This document shows positions 1 through 11,648 of a stretch of 64,000 nt of DNA, one piece after another (the stretch's first letter is position 1; every line of letters starts with the position of its first letter). This DNA is from Erpetoichthys calabaricus (Eukaryota > Chordata > Cladistia > Polypteriformes > Polypteridae), in NCBI RefSeq assembly GCF_900747795.2, contig NC_041404.2:81083450-81147449 (forward strand), given 5' to 3'. Position numbers and translations under genes: made by a program. The notes under the pieces were generated by a model. It was not told the DNA's origin. It did no database searches and worked only from the letters and a program-made list of their open reading frames with translations.

Positions 1-462
1 CATACGCCGCATAATTATGTATTGATGGGTGAACACTTGCTGAACGACACAGTTGTCCAAATGGGGTGGGTTTGTGGATACCACTGTGAATGAATGAAAA
101 GATGGACCTCTGGAGAGAGCAACATACAATTGTCCGTGACTGAAAGCGGGATCGTCTGTGATGATGGAGGCCACGCTGGTGAAAGTTACTTCTTCGGTAT
201 GGATAAGTTTCAGCACTTGTTCCATAAGGTGTAGCGAGTCTTCGTTGTTGACGCTTAATATAGCTTGCGTACTGAGTTGTTCCGGAGTCACAGTTGAGAA
301 ACACTTTTTTAATGTTTTTTAAGCACAGGGAAAAAAATTAACATGTTAAACATCCGTAATGTAATAAGCCACCAAGAAAAGTAACATAGCAACAATGCAC
401 GCTACGATCCGATCGCTGTAAACAGAAGTGAAAACAAAATCGAGGCCGGTGCATTCTTTAAC

Positions 463-606
463 TGCCTTGTAGCGCAATGGTAGTGCTGCTGTTTTGCAGT
501 AAGGAGACTGTGGAAGATTTTGGGTTCGCTTTCCGGTTTCTCCCTGTGTGGATAGCGCTTTGAATACTGAAAACACTGGTATATCAATGTAATGAAGTAT
601 TATTAT
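463..606 (+). mobile_element. tRNA-derived SINE inside the Helitron mosaic
   Basis: A tRNA-like head (agcgcaatggtagtgctgct ... gggttcgctttcc) is followed by a tail of the type 'agcgctttgaatactgaaaa...tattattattc'. This tail is typical of another common fish SINE and differs from the GGAT-tailed SINE elsewhere in the window. Confidence 0.55.
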
Positions 607-689
607 TCTTATGTGTCCAGCGCTCTCTCTCTTGCGCGCCTGTATGCGTGTGTGTGTCGCTCGCTCGCTGCACGTGTTCCTGCAGGCAT

Positions 690-887
690 ACCAGTAAGTG
701 AATGAAAAGATGGAACTCTGGAGAGAGCAACATACAACTGTCCGTGACTGAAAACTGGTTTTGGCAGATACATGCACATCTTTTTGAAAGTTTGGCCCTG
801 TGCCTTATCAATTGTCATCGCAAAGGCAAATCTAACAGGAAATTGTCTTCGTGTTAAAGTAAAAGGCAAATTATCCGCGACAAACAA
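690..887 (-). pseudogene. Helitron RepHel helicase C-terminal fragment
   Basis: This remnant encodes the SF1 (Pif1-like) helicase blocks FPVRFAFAMTIDKAQGQTF and PKPVFSHGQLYVALSRVPSF. It represents only the last part of a protein that would normally exceed 1,000 residues. The Rep nuclease domain is absent from the window. Confidence 0.7.
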
Positions 888-1499
888 ACTGTTTTACACG
901 CTGCATACCAACCCGCAGCATAGTATACGCCGCATAATCATGTTTTCTAAGCAGAGGGAAAAAATGAACATTTGCAAAATCCGTAACGCCGCTTTCAGTA
1001 AGTACAATGCACACGCGTTTAATTTGTCAGCCACTTTTTGCCAGCCGTCTTTTCTGGTTTGGGCTGCTTTTGCAGGGTTACCGCTTGTGCATATTAAATC
1101 TTGAAATCCTTCGAGTAACTAATTAACTAACTAACACCCACCCACCCAGCTTGTGAGAAAAAAAATGTGCCCGTTCTTTCATCATTTTGTTGCAGCCTAT
1201 CAAAGACTTGCTGATCATGTTTTCTAGAGTCAATATACAGTGGAACCTCGGTTCACAACCATAATTTGTTCCAAACCTCTGGTCGTAAACCGATTTGGTC
1301 GTGAACCGAAGCAATTTCCCCCATAGGAGTGTATGTAAATACAATTAATCCATTCCAGACCATACGAACTGTATGTAAATATATTTTTTTAAAGATTTTT
1401 AAGCACAAATATAGTTAATCATTACACCATAGAATGCACAGTGTAATAGTAAAAACATTGTATAACACTGACACAAACACCCAGGCTCCCTGCTCAGCT

Positions 1500-1765
1500 G
1501 CATGCTCTCTCTCTCTCTCAGCAGCACGCAAGCCTCCCCCGCCCCCCCCCCCCCTCACTCTCTCTCTCTCTCTCAGCAGCATGCGAGCCTTCCCAGCCCC
1601 CCCTCTCTCTCTCTCAGCAGCACGCAAGCCTCCCCAGCCCCCATCTCTCTCTCTCTCTCTCTCTCAGCAGCACGTGAGCCCCCCCCCCTCTCTCTCAGCA
1701 GCACGCGAGCCCCCTCCCCCTCTGTCTCTCAGAAGCACGGGAGCCCTCTCTCTCTCTGTAACATT
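1500..1765. repeat. CT-rich minisatellite
   Basis: About five degenerate units of roughly 45-55 bp, each a (CT)n run followed by 'cagcagcacg(c/t)(a/g)agcc' and a C-rich stretch. Open frames here on both strands are low-complexity. Confidence 0.75.
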
Positions 1766-2084
1766 GCAGCAGTTGTATAAACACTTTTTTTTAAAATGAG
1801 TTTTAAGCACTGGGGGAAAAAAGGACCATTTGAACAAATCCGAACTTTGTTTAAAAGCCAACCAAGATAGTAACATTGCAGGAGTTCACCATTTTTAATC
1901 AGGCGACTGACAGTAGTGGAGTCAGGCACAGAGAAGTTCAGCTGCTGGGAAAGCGTCTCGACTGTTGCAGGGCGGTGAAGCAGGTGAGACGCTAATGAAA
2001 AAGAGGCACAGGGCTTATTGGTTTTTAAAGACTGCTTCCTTCATTGTGTTTTAACCTCAGTTTTAAAGGATTGCGCGGCTCTCT

Positions 2085-2258
2085 GTCGTGCTGCCTGTGT
2101 GTGTGCCTCTGTCTCTCGGGCTGCCTGTGTGTGCCTCTGTCTCTCTCTCGGGCTGCCTGTCTGTGCCTCTGTCTCTCTGTCGAGCTGCCTGTGTGTGCGT
2201 GGCTCTCTCTCGCGCTGCCTGTGTGTGCCTCTGTCTCTCTCTGGCGCTGCCTCTGTGT
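2085..2258. repeat. Minisatellite of about 30-bp units
   Basis: Units read 'gctgcctgtgtgtgcctctg' plus a tctc run, five to six times, with small length changes. Overlapping long ORFs on both strands are by-products of the repeat. Confidence 0.75.
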
Positions 2259-2558
2259 GAACCAAGGTTCCACTGAGGTTGACTAATGAAAAGTTAACGT
2301 GGCTCAGAGCTGCATGTGGACTGTGGCACAGACAAACAGAAATGACAGCATGTTTTCCGAGGCGTTGCGTCCGAGTTGGTGGGCGTGGCTCTGCGAGTTG
2401 TCGTCGCATCCAATGGTCTTAGAGTTGGTGGGCGTGGCTCCTTCCTGCGTGCGCCATGGGTGTCTTACTTGTTGGCGGCTTAGTGAATCCACGCCCCTTC
2501 TGGCGTGCTTTCCATGGTTGGCTACTTGTCTTCTGGCTTAGTGAATTATATATATAGA

Positions 2559-5500
2559 TTTTTTAAAGTGGAGGTTGGAACCTGTAATGTTTAACAAGTG
2601 GACATACATTTTTGAAAATGACTTTGAAGTTCTTTGTTTTAAATTTGAATTGGTACTTTTTACTAGTCATGCTCTTTTGGAACATATCTGTCAAACAAGC
2701 ACAAGGCACATACATTTAGAAATAAATTCTTGCAGACCCCAATCACACTCATATCGTGGTAATTTAGAGGTGCCAATCAATATATCCTTAGTCATAAGAG
2801 GAATCCAATGAAAACTTGAGAAGGACACAGTGGGAACCTTGGCCAAGTATAACACAAGGATTCAGGAGTGTTATTTGCTGCACTAACATGCCAGGCAAGA
2901 CAGCATTTAAAGTTTTTTTCAGTATCTATGGTTATCCTGTCAATTATGAGGATGTGAGGAATAAATAAATACATGACTACAGCAGGAAGTGAAAATTGCT
3001 GCAAGTCATTTTTTTTAAATGAACAATCCCCACTCTGTGTCCTTTTCTTATAATTTCTTTATACTGTTTGTTGTACAGTTTATTTTCATTACTGAAAGAT
3101 AAATAATTATTTTAGTTTATAGTTTACTAAGAATTATATTTTTGTTAATTTTCTAAATAACTTTACATTAAAAGTTTGTTTTTAGTAATCAGTGCTTATC
3201 TTTAATATCATGCAACACATAAATAAGCCTTACCTGGGAATAAACTACAAACCAATACATGGCAGATTGAATGCTTCCATCTGCTTTTGTGAACTTTTTT
3301 CTTATCAGAAGGTAGTGGGCAGCCAGAGCGTGCCCTGGCAACACTGGGATCAAGAAAAGCACCAACCCTGGATGGGACTCCAGTCAGTTGCAGAGCACAC
3401 TCAAGCACAAGCCTTTCACAGTGGGCCACTTTTAAGCCAGCAATTAACTTCCATGCATGCCTTTGGGATGTGAAAGGACACCAGGAGAACATGCAAGATT
3501 GTCAGAGAGTGACGACGCCAGTAACTGCACCCAAGTCCCTGGGTCTGTAAGCAGTATTCTCAACCAATGTGCCACACCACAAATGGTCAGACGGGTTGCA
3601 TAGAGTGGAACTGAAACATATATGCAGTGCAGAAATATATTCAATTTTCCTGAAAAGCTCCCTAATAGATTTTTCTTTTCCTCCACAACCCCAAAGATAT
3701 GAATGTAAGGTTGATTGGCATTTCTAAACGGGCCCCATCCAAATGAAAGTGTGTACATGTGTGGGTCGTGCAATAAACTGGCAACCTGTCCAGGGTCTTG
3801 AGAACAGTTCTGTTAAGATACAGCATGGACCCCTGCCAGCTTGATCTGGCCTAGGAAGCTTTAAAAATGTTATCTTTTGTAGCTTCCTAATTAGTATTGT
3901 AGATTCTTAAAAGGCAGCACTGCACCATAAACTGAATCCCATTTTACCATGCCATTTCAATTTTCATCATAAAAAACAATAATAAACTTTTAGGGCTGAT
4001 TAATCATTTTAATTTGCACATCTATAAATCGTTAAAGATAACTAACATTTTCCCACACGAAAGTTTCTGTTTTGTGATGTTTAATGAAATGGACGATTTG
4101 ATTTAAAAAGCCATCTATTAAAAAAATAAAAAAGAGATTGTTTAATAAAATACCCATTTGCTGTATGTTCATTTATCACAAAAGATAGTAGAAGTGGCAC
4201 ACTATGTTCCAGCCGTTGCATTGATCATTTCTGCAAAACAGCCATTTTCATATTACTAAGAACTGACAATAGGAGAGATCCTTATCACAGCATGAGTGAC
4301 AACAGCTGCCTCTTTTGCAGAAGATATTTTATACTAATAACTGAAATAAAGAAGTTCATTGATTAATATTAAACTAATTATTTAATATATGCTTAAAAAA
4401 AAAAAATAAATAAGTGTCACCATTTTTAACAATGTTTGAAATGACAACACTGCCCTTCTGTGGTATTTTTCCATATCCGTCCTTATCATTAATGTTGAGA
4501 CGCACAAGCTGTGAGTTGTTATCATGAAGATTCACAGAATTAATTTCACATCCCTACATGCAAGCTTGCAGATCATAATCAAAGTACTGCCACTTGGCCT
4601 GAATTTAAACATCATGTGTGCACAAATTATTTGAAAAGCATTCTTTTATAAGTGTATTTTGTGTGTTTCTCATATTCCATATATAAGTCAGTGCATTTAC
4701 AATTGTGTGATATCATGATGATCATAGCATCTGGGCATTGCCTGTCTGCAGTATTACCATTTCCCACTCATGCACCTCAATTTGATGGGTTTCCATGTTT
4801 CCATCCAAAGGCAATGGTATTTGTTTGATTGATAATTTTAAATGGGCACAGGTGTGATCCTGTGAAGGTAAAGAGCTCAAAGAAATGGTAAGACAAGCAG
4901 GAATGACATTATCAAAAATCTTGTTATCGGCCACCTGGTATGGCTGAATACAAAGGATAACAAAAAGGTTTCACTTTCCTGAGTCACTGAAAGTCCTGCA
5001 TTTAAAAGCACTGCTTTTTTTTTTAGAAGTTTCACGTTCTTAAAAAGAGATCTGCTCCAGGGAAGTGTGTAATTACTTAGAGTCAACTATAGTAGGGGTG
5101 AAGTAAAATAAAACCAAAAAAAATTCCCAATACTAAACTATAAACCTTTACATCCTGCATGATATATTCATTATGTGAATGAATGTGATATGGGAGAAAA
5201 ACCTACTTAGGCACAGGGACAATGTAAAAACTACACACAGCCAATGAAACCCTCCTGGAAGTTAAACCCAGAACTGTATATCATATTTACTGATTTCTGG
5301 TGTCTCAATATTTTCTACATTCAATTATTTTCTTGCTTTGTTCAATGTTTGAAATCAAACCAAGGCCCCTCTCCCCCATACCCTTTGTATGCATTGGGTT
5401 TTGCTAAGCATATCAATACTAAAAACAACAATCTCAGTATCGTTTGCAAATTTTATAAGTATGACATATACGTTTATTTAGTTAAATGTGGTCACAGGGT

Positions 5501-6499
5501 TGAATGTAACACTGGTGGATGAGATATGGCATCTATATAACCATTAGGGAACAGAGAATTCTGTCTTACTTGCAGAGAACCATTGACTTAAGGCAGATTG
5601 CCTCATGTGAGAACTTTAATATTTTCTGCAGTTGTCAACAAGACAAATTATGTACAAATCCAAAAGTGTCTATAAGTCTGATATATGGCTTGTCAGCTTC
5701 AACACTTGATTGGAAACTACAAAGGGTAAGCCACAAGTGAATCTTTTGTAACCTTTAGGTTCAGTACCAGACACAGATAATTAGGAAATTATAATAAGTT
5801 AATACTCAGAATCTGCGGTGGGCTGGCGCCCTGCCCGGGGTTTGTTTCCTGTCTTTGGGCCCTGTGTTGGCTGGGACTGGCTCCAGCAGACCCCCGTGAC
5901 CCTGTAGTTAGGATCTAGCTGGTTGGATAATGGATGGATGTATTGGAATACTCAGAATGTGAAGGAAAATTCATAAAATGGTAGCACCACCCCCATAATA
6001 TTCACTATTTGTGCAGCAAATGGAAATGCTTCTTTTTTAAAAATTTAAACAGAAAATCTTCAAAGGGTAACCCTGAAATAGAACTGAACTGAAATCATCA
6101 TGACATTCCTTTGAAGACAGTATATCTTAATGGCCCCCCCGATTTTGTATTTTTTTTTTCATGTGTTGTTATGCTTTTCTAGGATTCTTATTAATACTGC
6201 ACATTGTTAGCCACAGTCTGTACAGAATGTGTATATGACATTACTCATTAATACATCCAGGCCTGGGCCAGGGAAAAGTCGTTAGAATGGAATCTAAAAT
6301 TCTGAGGAGGATGGTGACATTTTGGTTGCAACAAAGCCATTGCAGCTACCCAAATGATACTTTACATTTGCTTTTAGTCCCCTTAAATAGTAAAGTAACA
6401 ATGAATACTCACTACTGAAATGTATTACTATAAATAGAATCTTTATTTAATAATTTCTTTATCGTATTAATAGCTTCTACTTAAACAAATCATAATTTG
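2559..6499. other. Intergenic DNA, no gene recognised
   Basis: AT-rich sequence with a very diverged reverse SINE at about 3310-3570 and a plus-strand SINE 3' fragment at 5815-5940 ('gcggtgggctggcgccctg' to 'ataatggatggatg'). No coding exon was recognised. Confidence 0.6.
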
Positions 6500-7064
6500 T
6501 CTATATATTTAATTTCCTCCAAACATTCATCTTCCTTAATCTTAATACATAATTTGCCTGCCTCCTCACTCACTCACTCACTCACTCACGTCCGTCTGAA
6601 GCCGAATGTGCAGTCACCTTCTGCGCAGCTGCCCGAAAAACCTTACGAGACCAACATCCAACCCCAACATCGCGGCAGGCGGCGGATTTACGGCCACAAA
6701 AATTCAAAGAGAAAGGCGACTTCGATTAAAGCTCTAGAGGCCTGAAAGGCGATTTCGACTACAGCTCGAGGCCTAATTATGCATTCTGATTCAATTACTC
6801 ATTCATTCAATACACCTATATCAGGTTTGTGGTGCTTATACTTATTACTATTCCATATTGTACTGGAACATTCATCATTCAGTATTATACTGTAGGCCTG
6901 GAAAATTCATCAACTAACAGTACAAGCCTGTACAGTAATGAGTAAAGCGGACTACAATCATTACAAAACAACTTCTTTGTTACTTAACATTTGTTCTTCA
7001 TACACTGCTGACACAAACTCGTGCCCGTTTCATCTTACGTTGTCGAAACGGGCTCTTTGTCTAG
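6500..7064 (+). mobile_element. Complete non-autonomous Helitron
   Basis: It begins TCTATATATTTAATTTCC at 6500. It ends with the hairpin GCCCGTTTC...GAAACGGGC (7023-7053), then tctttgt and CTAG at 7061-7064, followed by T. These are the 5'-TC and 3' hairpin-plus-CTAG hallmarks of Helitrons. A (CACT)n run lies at 6566-6588. There is no Rep or helicase, so it must have been moved by another element. The left flank is G rather than the preferred A. Confidence 0.8.
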
Positions 7065-9028
7065 TAGATCCATAAATGTTCATGACAATGTTTTTATAAA
7101 TGTTAATACAAAATAAACACACTATGTGTGGAACATGCACAACTACTGTAAAAAAACAATCTCAATCCACTTACTAAACAAAAATGCAGACTCAAAATGA
7201 AAATGTGTGCTTTATCCCATAGATGATACATGAATGTTGACAGATTACAGCAAAGATTGTCCAAAAAGTATGACATTTTCTGTTTTTTTTTATCACTTGT
7301 AGAATTTAAATATGAAATGGAATTGGAGTTAGTGTGAGTCAGAAAGAAGACTGCTTCATTGATGGCTCGCTTTTGGCGTGAATGAGGACTTAGTTGTTTG
7401 TGTAGTTATCTGATGACTGACAAAGTGCAAGTCTGCTGTATGGCACAAGATGCACTAGTGAAAGTGTTCAAAACTGACGAGTTATGGCCTCTTTTGCTCC
7501 TCTTCATGTAATGCCGGTCCTGCATACTTGCAGATGTTGTTTAACAAGAAATAATAAAAGTTTTGAGATGTCCTGCAGAGCTCACAATTAAAGTAGAAAT
7601 ATACTTTGTTGATGCCATCAGCACTTTTTTTATCTAATTATTAGTACTGCTCAAGACTAACTGCACATTCTCAAAAAAATCCTTAATGAATTAGCTGTAC
7701 GTTTAATGTTCATTTGCACAATTGTCACTCTAGCAATTGTGCAATGGTAATATTAACTTTTAAATATACAGTATTTTCTGAACTGTCTTAACTCAATACA
7801 GTGTTGTTGGTGGCTAGAGCCTATCAGAACAGCATTAGGACTGGACAGGGCACCAGTCCCTCTCAGGACATGTTCATGTACACACTTGTACACACTCATT
7901 CATCTGTGCTAGACCGAGGGACTGCTCATCCCGTCCTGGATATCATACATCATTTTGGCATTTTTCCTGTGATTTTCTTTTTAACCTGATTAAAAACTGC
8001 ATCCTGCCAAGACTAAGTAAGAGTAAAGATAAACTACTTTCAAACACAGATCTGAGTTATTATGCAAGTCACAGAACGTGCCTAAACTATACTTATTAAA
8101 TTATACATAAACAATTACATAACATCTAGATCTTGTAGGTTGCCTTAGGTAAAGTCATCAATCAAATGTACAATTATAATATGAACAAAAGTGAGAGGAG
8201 AGAAAAAAGGAACTCCTCAAAAGTGAGGATATTTTGCAATTTAAAAGATGTTGTGCTTCTTCCTTTCTCAGACTCCACTATCATGGCAGCTTTGGGAGTT
8301 TGATGTTAATGCCCTTTAATATCATCTATATACAAATGCACACAGACAAAAGTGTTAGTCCCTGTTCACAAATCAAAGCAAAGTCCTGTCTCTTTCCTTT
8401 TCTTTCCAGGGAAATCCTTTTAAGTGAGACCAGCATCCATCAGGTGACTGTACGGATGTGCTCATCTGTCCAACTGCCCTCACTCAGGTTACTTTCATAT
8501 TAAAAACAAAAGCACAACTCATGTCATTAGGCAACATTTTGTTGATTTGAGTCCGTGTGCCAGTTTTGCTGGCTGCCAGCTTACGTGACCCTTGCGAGGA
8601 CAGTCACCCCTGTTTATCCACATCAGGGTCCTGAGTGACGCAGAACAGCTGGCTCGTGCAGAGTCTGTTTTTTAGATTGCCTCAGCCTTGCGAAATCCAT
8701 GTTTGCTCGCTGAAATGTTTGGATGTATTACAGAAGCAAGTGACTTTTTAGAAGGGCATAAACAGGTATGAATAACAGAGCTAGTGGTAAACAAGGTAAA
8801 GGATTATTTAAGATCAAGTTTTTTAAATATACTGTACTTTATTATTTAATCCAATCAGTATATAAAATTAACAGTATTAGTCTAATTGTGGATGGCATAG
8901 TGATGTGGATGCCACTGTTGGCAATGCACAGTTCTTTTGCAGTTTCTATCAAGGCTGCATGTGGGTGTCTGCTCATGGTCACTGGCTGGTTGATTGTTGT
9001 CTCTAATTGATCACTGCTGTGTGCATGA

Positions 9029-9031
<3 letters not shown>

Positions 9032-9068
<37 letters not shown>

Positions 9069-9087
9069 GTGTGTGTGTGTGTGTGTG
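9032..9087. repeat. (GT)n microsatellite
   Basis: Nearly pure GT dinucleotides with one GC interruption. Length polymorphism is likely. Confidence 0.9.
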
Positions 9088-10971
9088 CTCTATATACACC
9101 TGCACAGGTCTAATTTCCCCTTTTTGCTAGTTTGTAGGTTTTTAGGTCTCTACTGCTAGATAAACAGAAAGATTAAAGGGGGTGTGGGCATAGCTAACTC
9201 CTGTCATTCATGTTCATTCTACTTTAAGGGTTGCAGGGTACAGCCTATCCTGGCAGCATTGGGTACAACCAGGAACCAACCCTGTATAGGGTGCCAGTTC
9301 ATAATGGGAAACACTCATTTATACAGTGCTAGTTTGGAAACTCAAATTAACATCAAGAGAAGGTACAGGGAGAATGTGCAGATTCTACACTCCACAGACA
9401 ACAGTCAGACGGTGATTCAAAGTCAAGACTCTGAGGTAGCAGCACTAACAACCACAGCATCATGTGCTGTCTACTTGCTGTTAGCTTTTAGAAATGATCA
9501 GCCCACATTCTTTGCTTTTCTAAGATTGGCCTAGGAGATTCTGTCAGCCTTCCCTGCATTATATTGTTAGAGTTCAGCACAGTGACTCATTTTCATCTGA
9601 CCAATGCCTTTAGGTCACAATTAACTGACAAGACAACCATTGAGCAAAGGAAGCTTACAATTTCTAAAGTGAGTTTAGTCTCCAAGCACACTATCATATG
9701 ACTTAAGTATTTGCATGACACCTCTTTTAATTTATGGTTCCTCTTCTGTTCTTTTTTTTCAGTGAAAATAACATTTTGGACTTCTCTGCATTAAGTGTGC
9801 ACTGCTCCAAAAACCTCTAAACCTGGGTGGGCTGCCTGCCCTGCAGTTGTAGCTGGATAATTAGAATAAGTTAAAGCATTCAGGTAAAGTTGCAGTTATT
9901 GATGTATCCCTTTTTTTAACTAACTTGTTTCTTAAACAGCATGAGCATTAGTGACAGAAGACATACAGTACACTAACCCTGGAGTGTGTCCCAGCCTACC
10001 ACAGTAGACACTCGCACACATCCACACTCATGTTTACAGCTGTCATTTGCACTAAAATGCAAATCCTTGGGGTGTAGGATGGAACTGGGATAAAACTCAA
10101 GGACTGATGTGGACACAGAGAGAAGGCCTAATGTGCCTTCTGTGTGTTTATGTGAGCCACCTGTTTATGCGAGTTTCTTCCATATATATTCCAAGTAAAT
10201 GCTACTTTATATTATGTGTACAAGTTCTATCCAGAGTTGGTTCCTGCATTGCAGCTGCTGTTATTGCTGCCCCTCACAACCCAGGGGCACATATCACTTA
10301 GTATTCTTTTAGTAAAAGACAGCAATTGTACCCACAATATCTTTGGAATTCTTTTTTAATAACATTGATGATGCAATGGTTGGTCCTGCTCAGACAGGGT
10401 AATACAGTGGATGAATGAACAAAAGGATGATCACAATCAATGGGATTTGAAGTGTTTAAGATGGGTCAAGCAGGTAACAACAGCGGATGAAACTGGCCTA
10501 ATGCTTCTATCATTGCTTCCTGCCTTACGCTTTATAGGGGAAAATAGATTATTGCTTTCCAAAAACCTGCCATAGGAAAAGTTGTTTCTAAAAATGCAAT
10601 GCATCAGTTTTTAGGTCAATAACGGCAACTACAAATACAATAACCCTTAAGTTGTCCTTCTGAGTAACCCAATACTTAATTATTTCTGATCAAAATACAG
10701 TTTTAATTGACTTCACTTTAGTTTGGACAGAGTGACTTTTAGAAATCTTTAAGTTGTATGCTTGATCCCTCAGCAGTCTGTAGACTGCCCCCTGAATTTT
10801 AGTAATGTGCAGAATATCACTGAATGAATGGGAACTTTATCTCTGTCTTTAAAAAAGACAAAACATAACTACAGGCAATTACTTTAAAATGCAATGAATG
10901 CGGGGCTAGTTGAATATGGCAAGATAAAGGTATTGGTCTAATTTTTATTATTTTTATTGCTTACTTAACTG

Positions 10972-10978
<7 letters not shown>

Positions 10979-11056
<78 letters not shown>
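10979..11056. repeat. (AT)n microsatellite
   Basis: About 39 uninterrupted AT dinucleotides, roughly 0.5 kb before the candidate KLF15-type first exon. Confidence 0.95.
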
Positions 11057-11061
<5 letters not shown>

Positions 11062-11459
11062 CAGCAAACAGACTGCTTGGAAATGTTGACTGCAAGCTGG
11101 TTGTTTTTAAGAGGCAAAAGTCCAAGAAGCTACTGAGAAATAATTTATTTTGAGGAAAGTGCTTGTTTTGTCAGTATGGAGGCAAGTCTGTTGTTTTTTT
11201 TTTCTTGCTTTTGGTTCTAAAAATCATCATCATTAAAACTAATTGTGACTGAAAGGAAAGCCAGTTAATTCATCGGCGGTTTTGACCAATGAAAGGCAAC
11301 TCGAGAGTCAAACCTCATCCTGACCATCTAATCCACTTGCAGCATTTAGGCCGTGCCTTCCTTCGGCCTTCTAGCAACGAAGTTAATGATTAATAACTGC
11401 AGATGAATAATTGATAAATTATTGGATGTTTAAAGGAGCTGTTTTGCTCTGAATTTATC

Positions 11460-11648
11460 CAGTCCAGCTGCAGGACAGCTTGTGGAGCTGCTGTCTCCAC
11501 TCTAAGCAAGCCTTGGGGAAAATCTGTGAGAATCCAACGGATACCTGGCAACTTTTTGTACCATTAATAGGTCTGGATTGTCCATTTGTGTGTCCAGCTG
11601 GCCATATGAAGATTGTACATCTGGATGAAATAAAGCTGCACAGCTGAG
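11460..11648 (+). other. Candidate non-coding first exon of the KLF15-type gene
   Basis: A strong donor (CTGAG|GTGAGTGAG) lies at 11648/11649, about 1.3 kb before the coding-exon acceptor at 12969. KLF15 genes in other vertebrates have an untranslated first exon. A CCAAT motif (gaccaatgaa) lies near 11285. The exon's 5' boundary is a guess; RNA evidence would be needed to fix it. Confidence 0.4.

Larger units (their letters stand above)
1238..2275. mobile_element. TIR DNA transposon filled with CT-rich minisatellites
   Basis: The ends are inverted: cagtggaacctcggttcac at 1238 and gtgaaccaaggttccactg at 2275. The 'ggtcgtgaaccgaagcaatt' and 'taatccattccag' motifs next to the left end belong to a widespread non-autonomous DNA repeat. 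No transposase is present. The centre holds two repeat blocks, annotated separately. A target duplication could not be identified. Confidence 0.6.
1..2558 (-). mobile_element. Minus-strand Helitron mosaic with helicase remnants (3' end outside the window)
   Basis: Read on the minus strand, the 5' end is A|TCTATATATATAATTCAC at 2558, typical of a Helitron. The minus frame over 690-887 encodes the C-terminal helicase of a RepHel protein: FPVRFAFAMTIDKAQGQTF, then FSHGQLYVALSRV (Pif1-type motif VI). A second, partial copy of the FSHGQLYVALSR segment lies at about 90-148 in the same orientation. 'atacgccgcataat' also occurs twice (2-15 and 925-938), so one Helitron piece lies next to or inside another. 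A SINE and a TIR element are also embedded. It is broken and non-autonomous as seen here. Confidence 0.7.
7065..11229. other. Intergenic DNA upstream of the KLF15-type gene
   Basis: No coding exon was recognised. Diverged reverse-strand SINE remnants lie at about 7800-7930, 9225-9460 and 9960-10110. A (GT)n run is at 9032-9087 and an (AT)n run at 10979-11056. Confidence 0.6.

Noticed and set aside
346-777. 143-aa minus-strand frame in the Helitron region
   Set aside because: It runs through SINE and Helitron DNA in a frame other than that of the helicase remnant.
1434-1799. Long open frames in CT-rich DNA
   Set aside because: Low-complexity translation of a minisatellite, open on both strands at once.
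2018-2409. Overlapping Cys/Leu- or Arg/Gln-rich open frames
   Set aside because: Products of the 30-bp minisatellite; no conserved domain.
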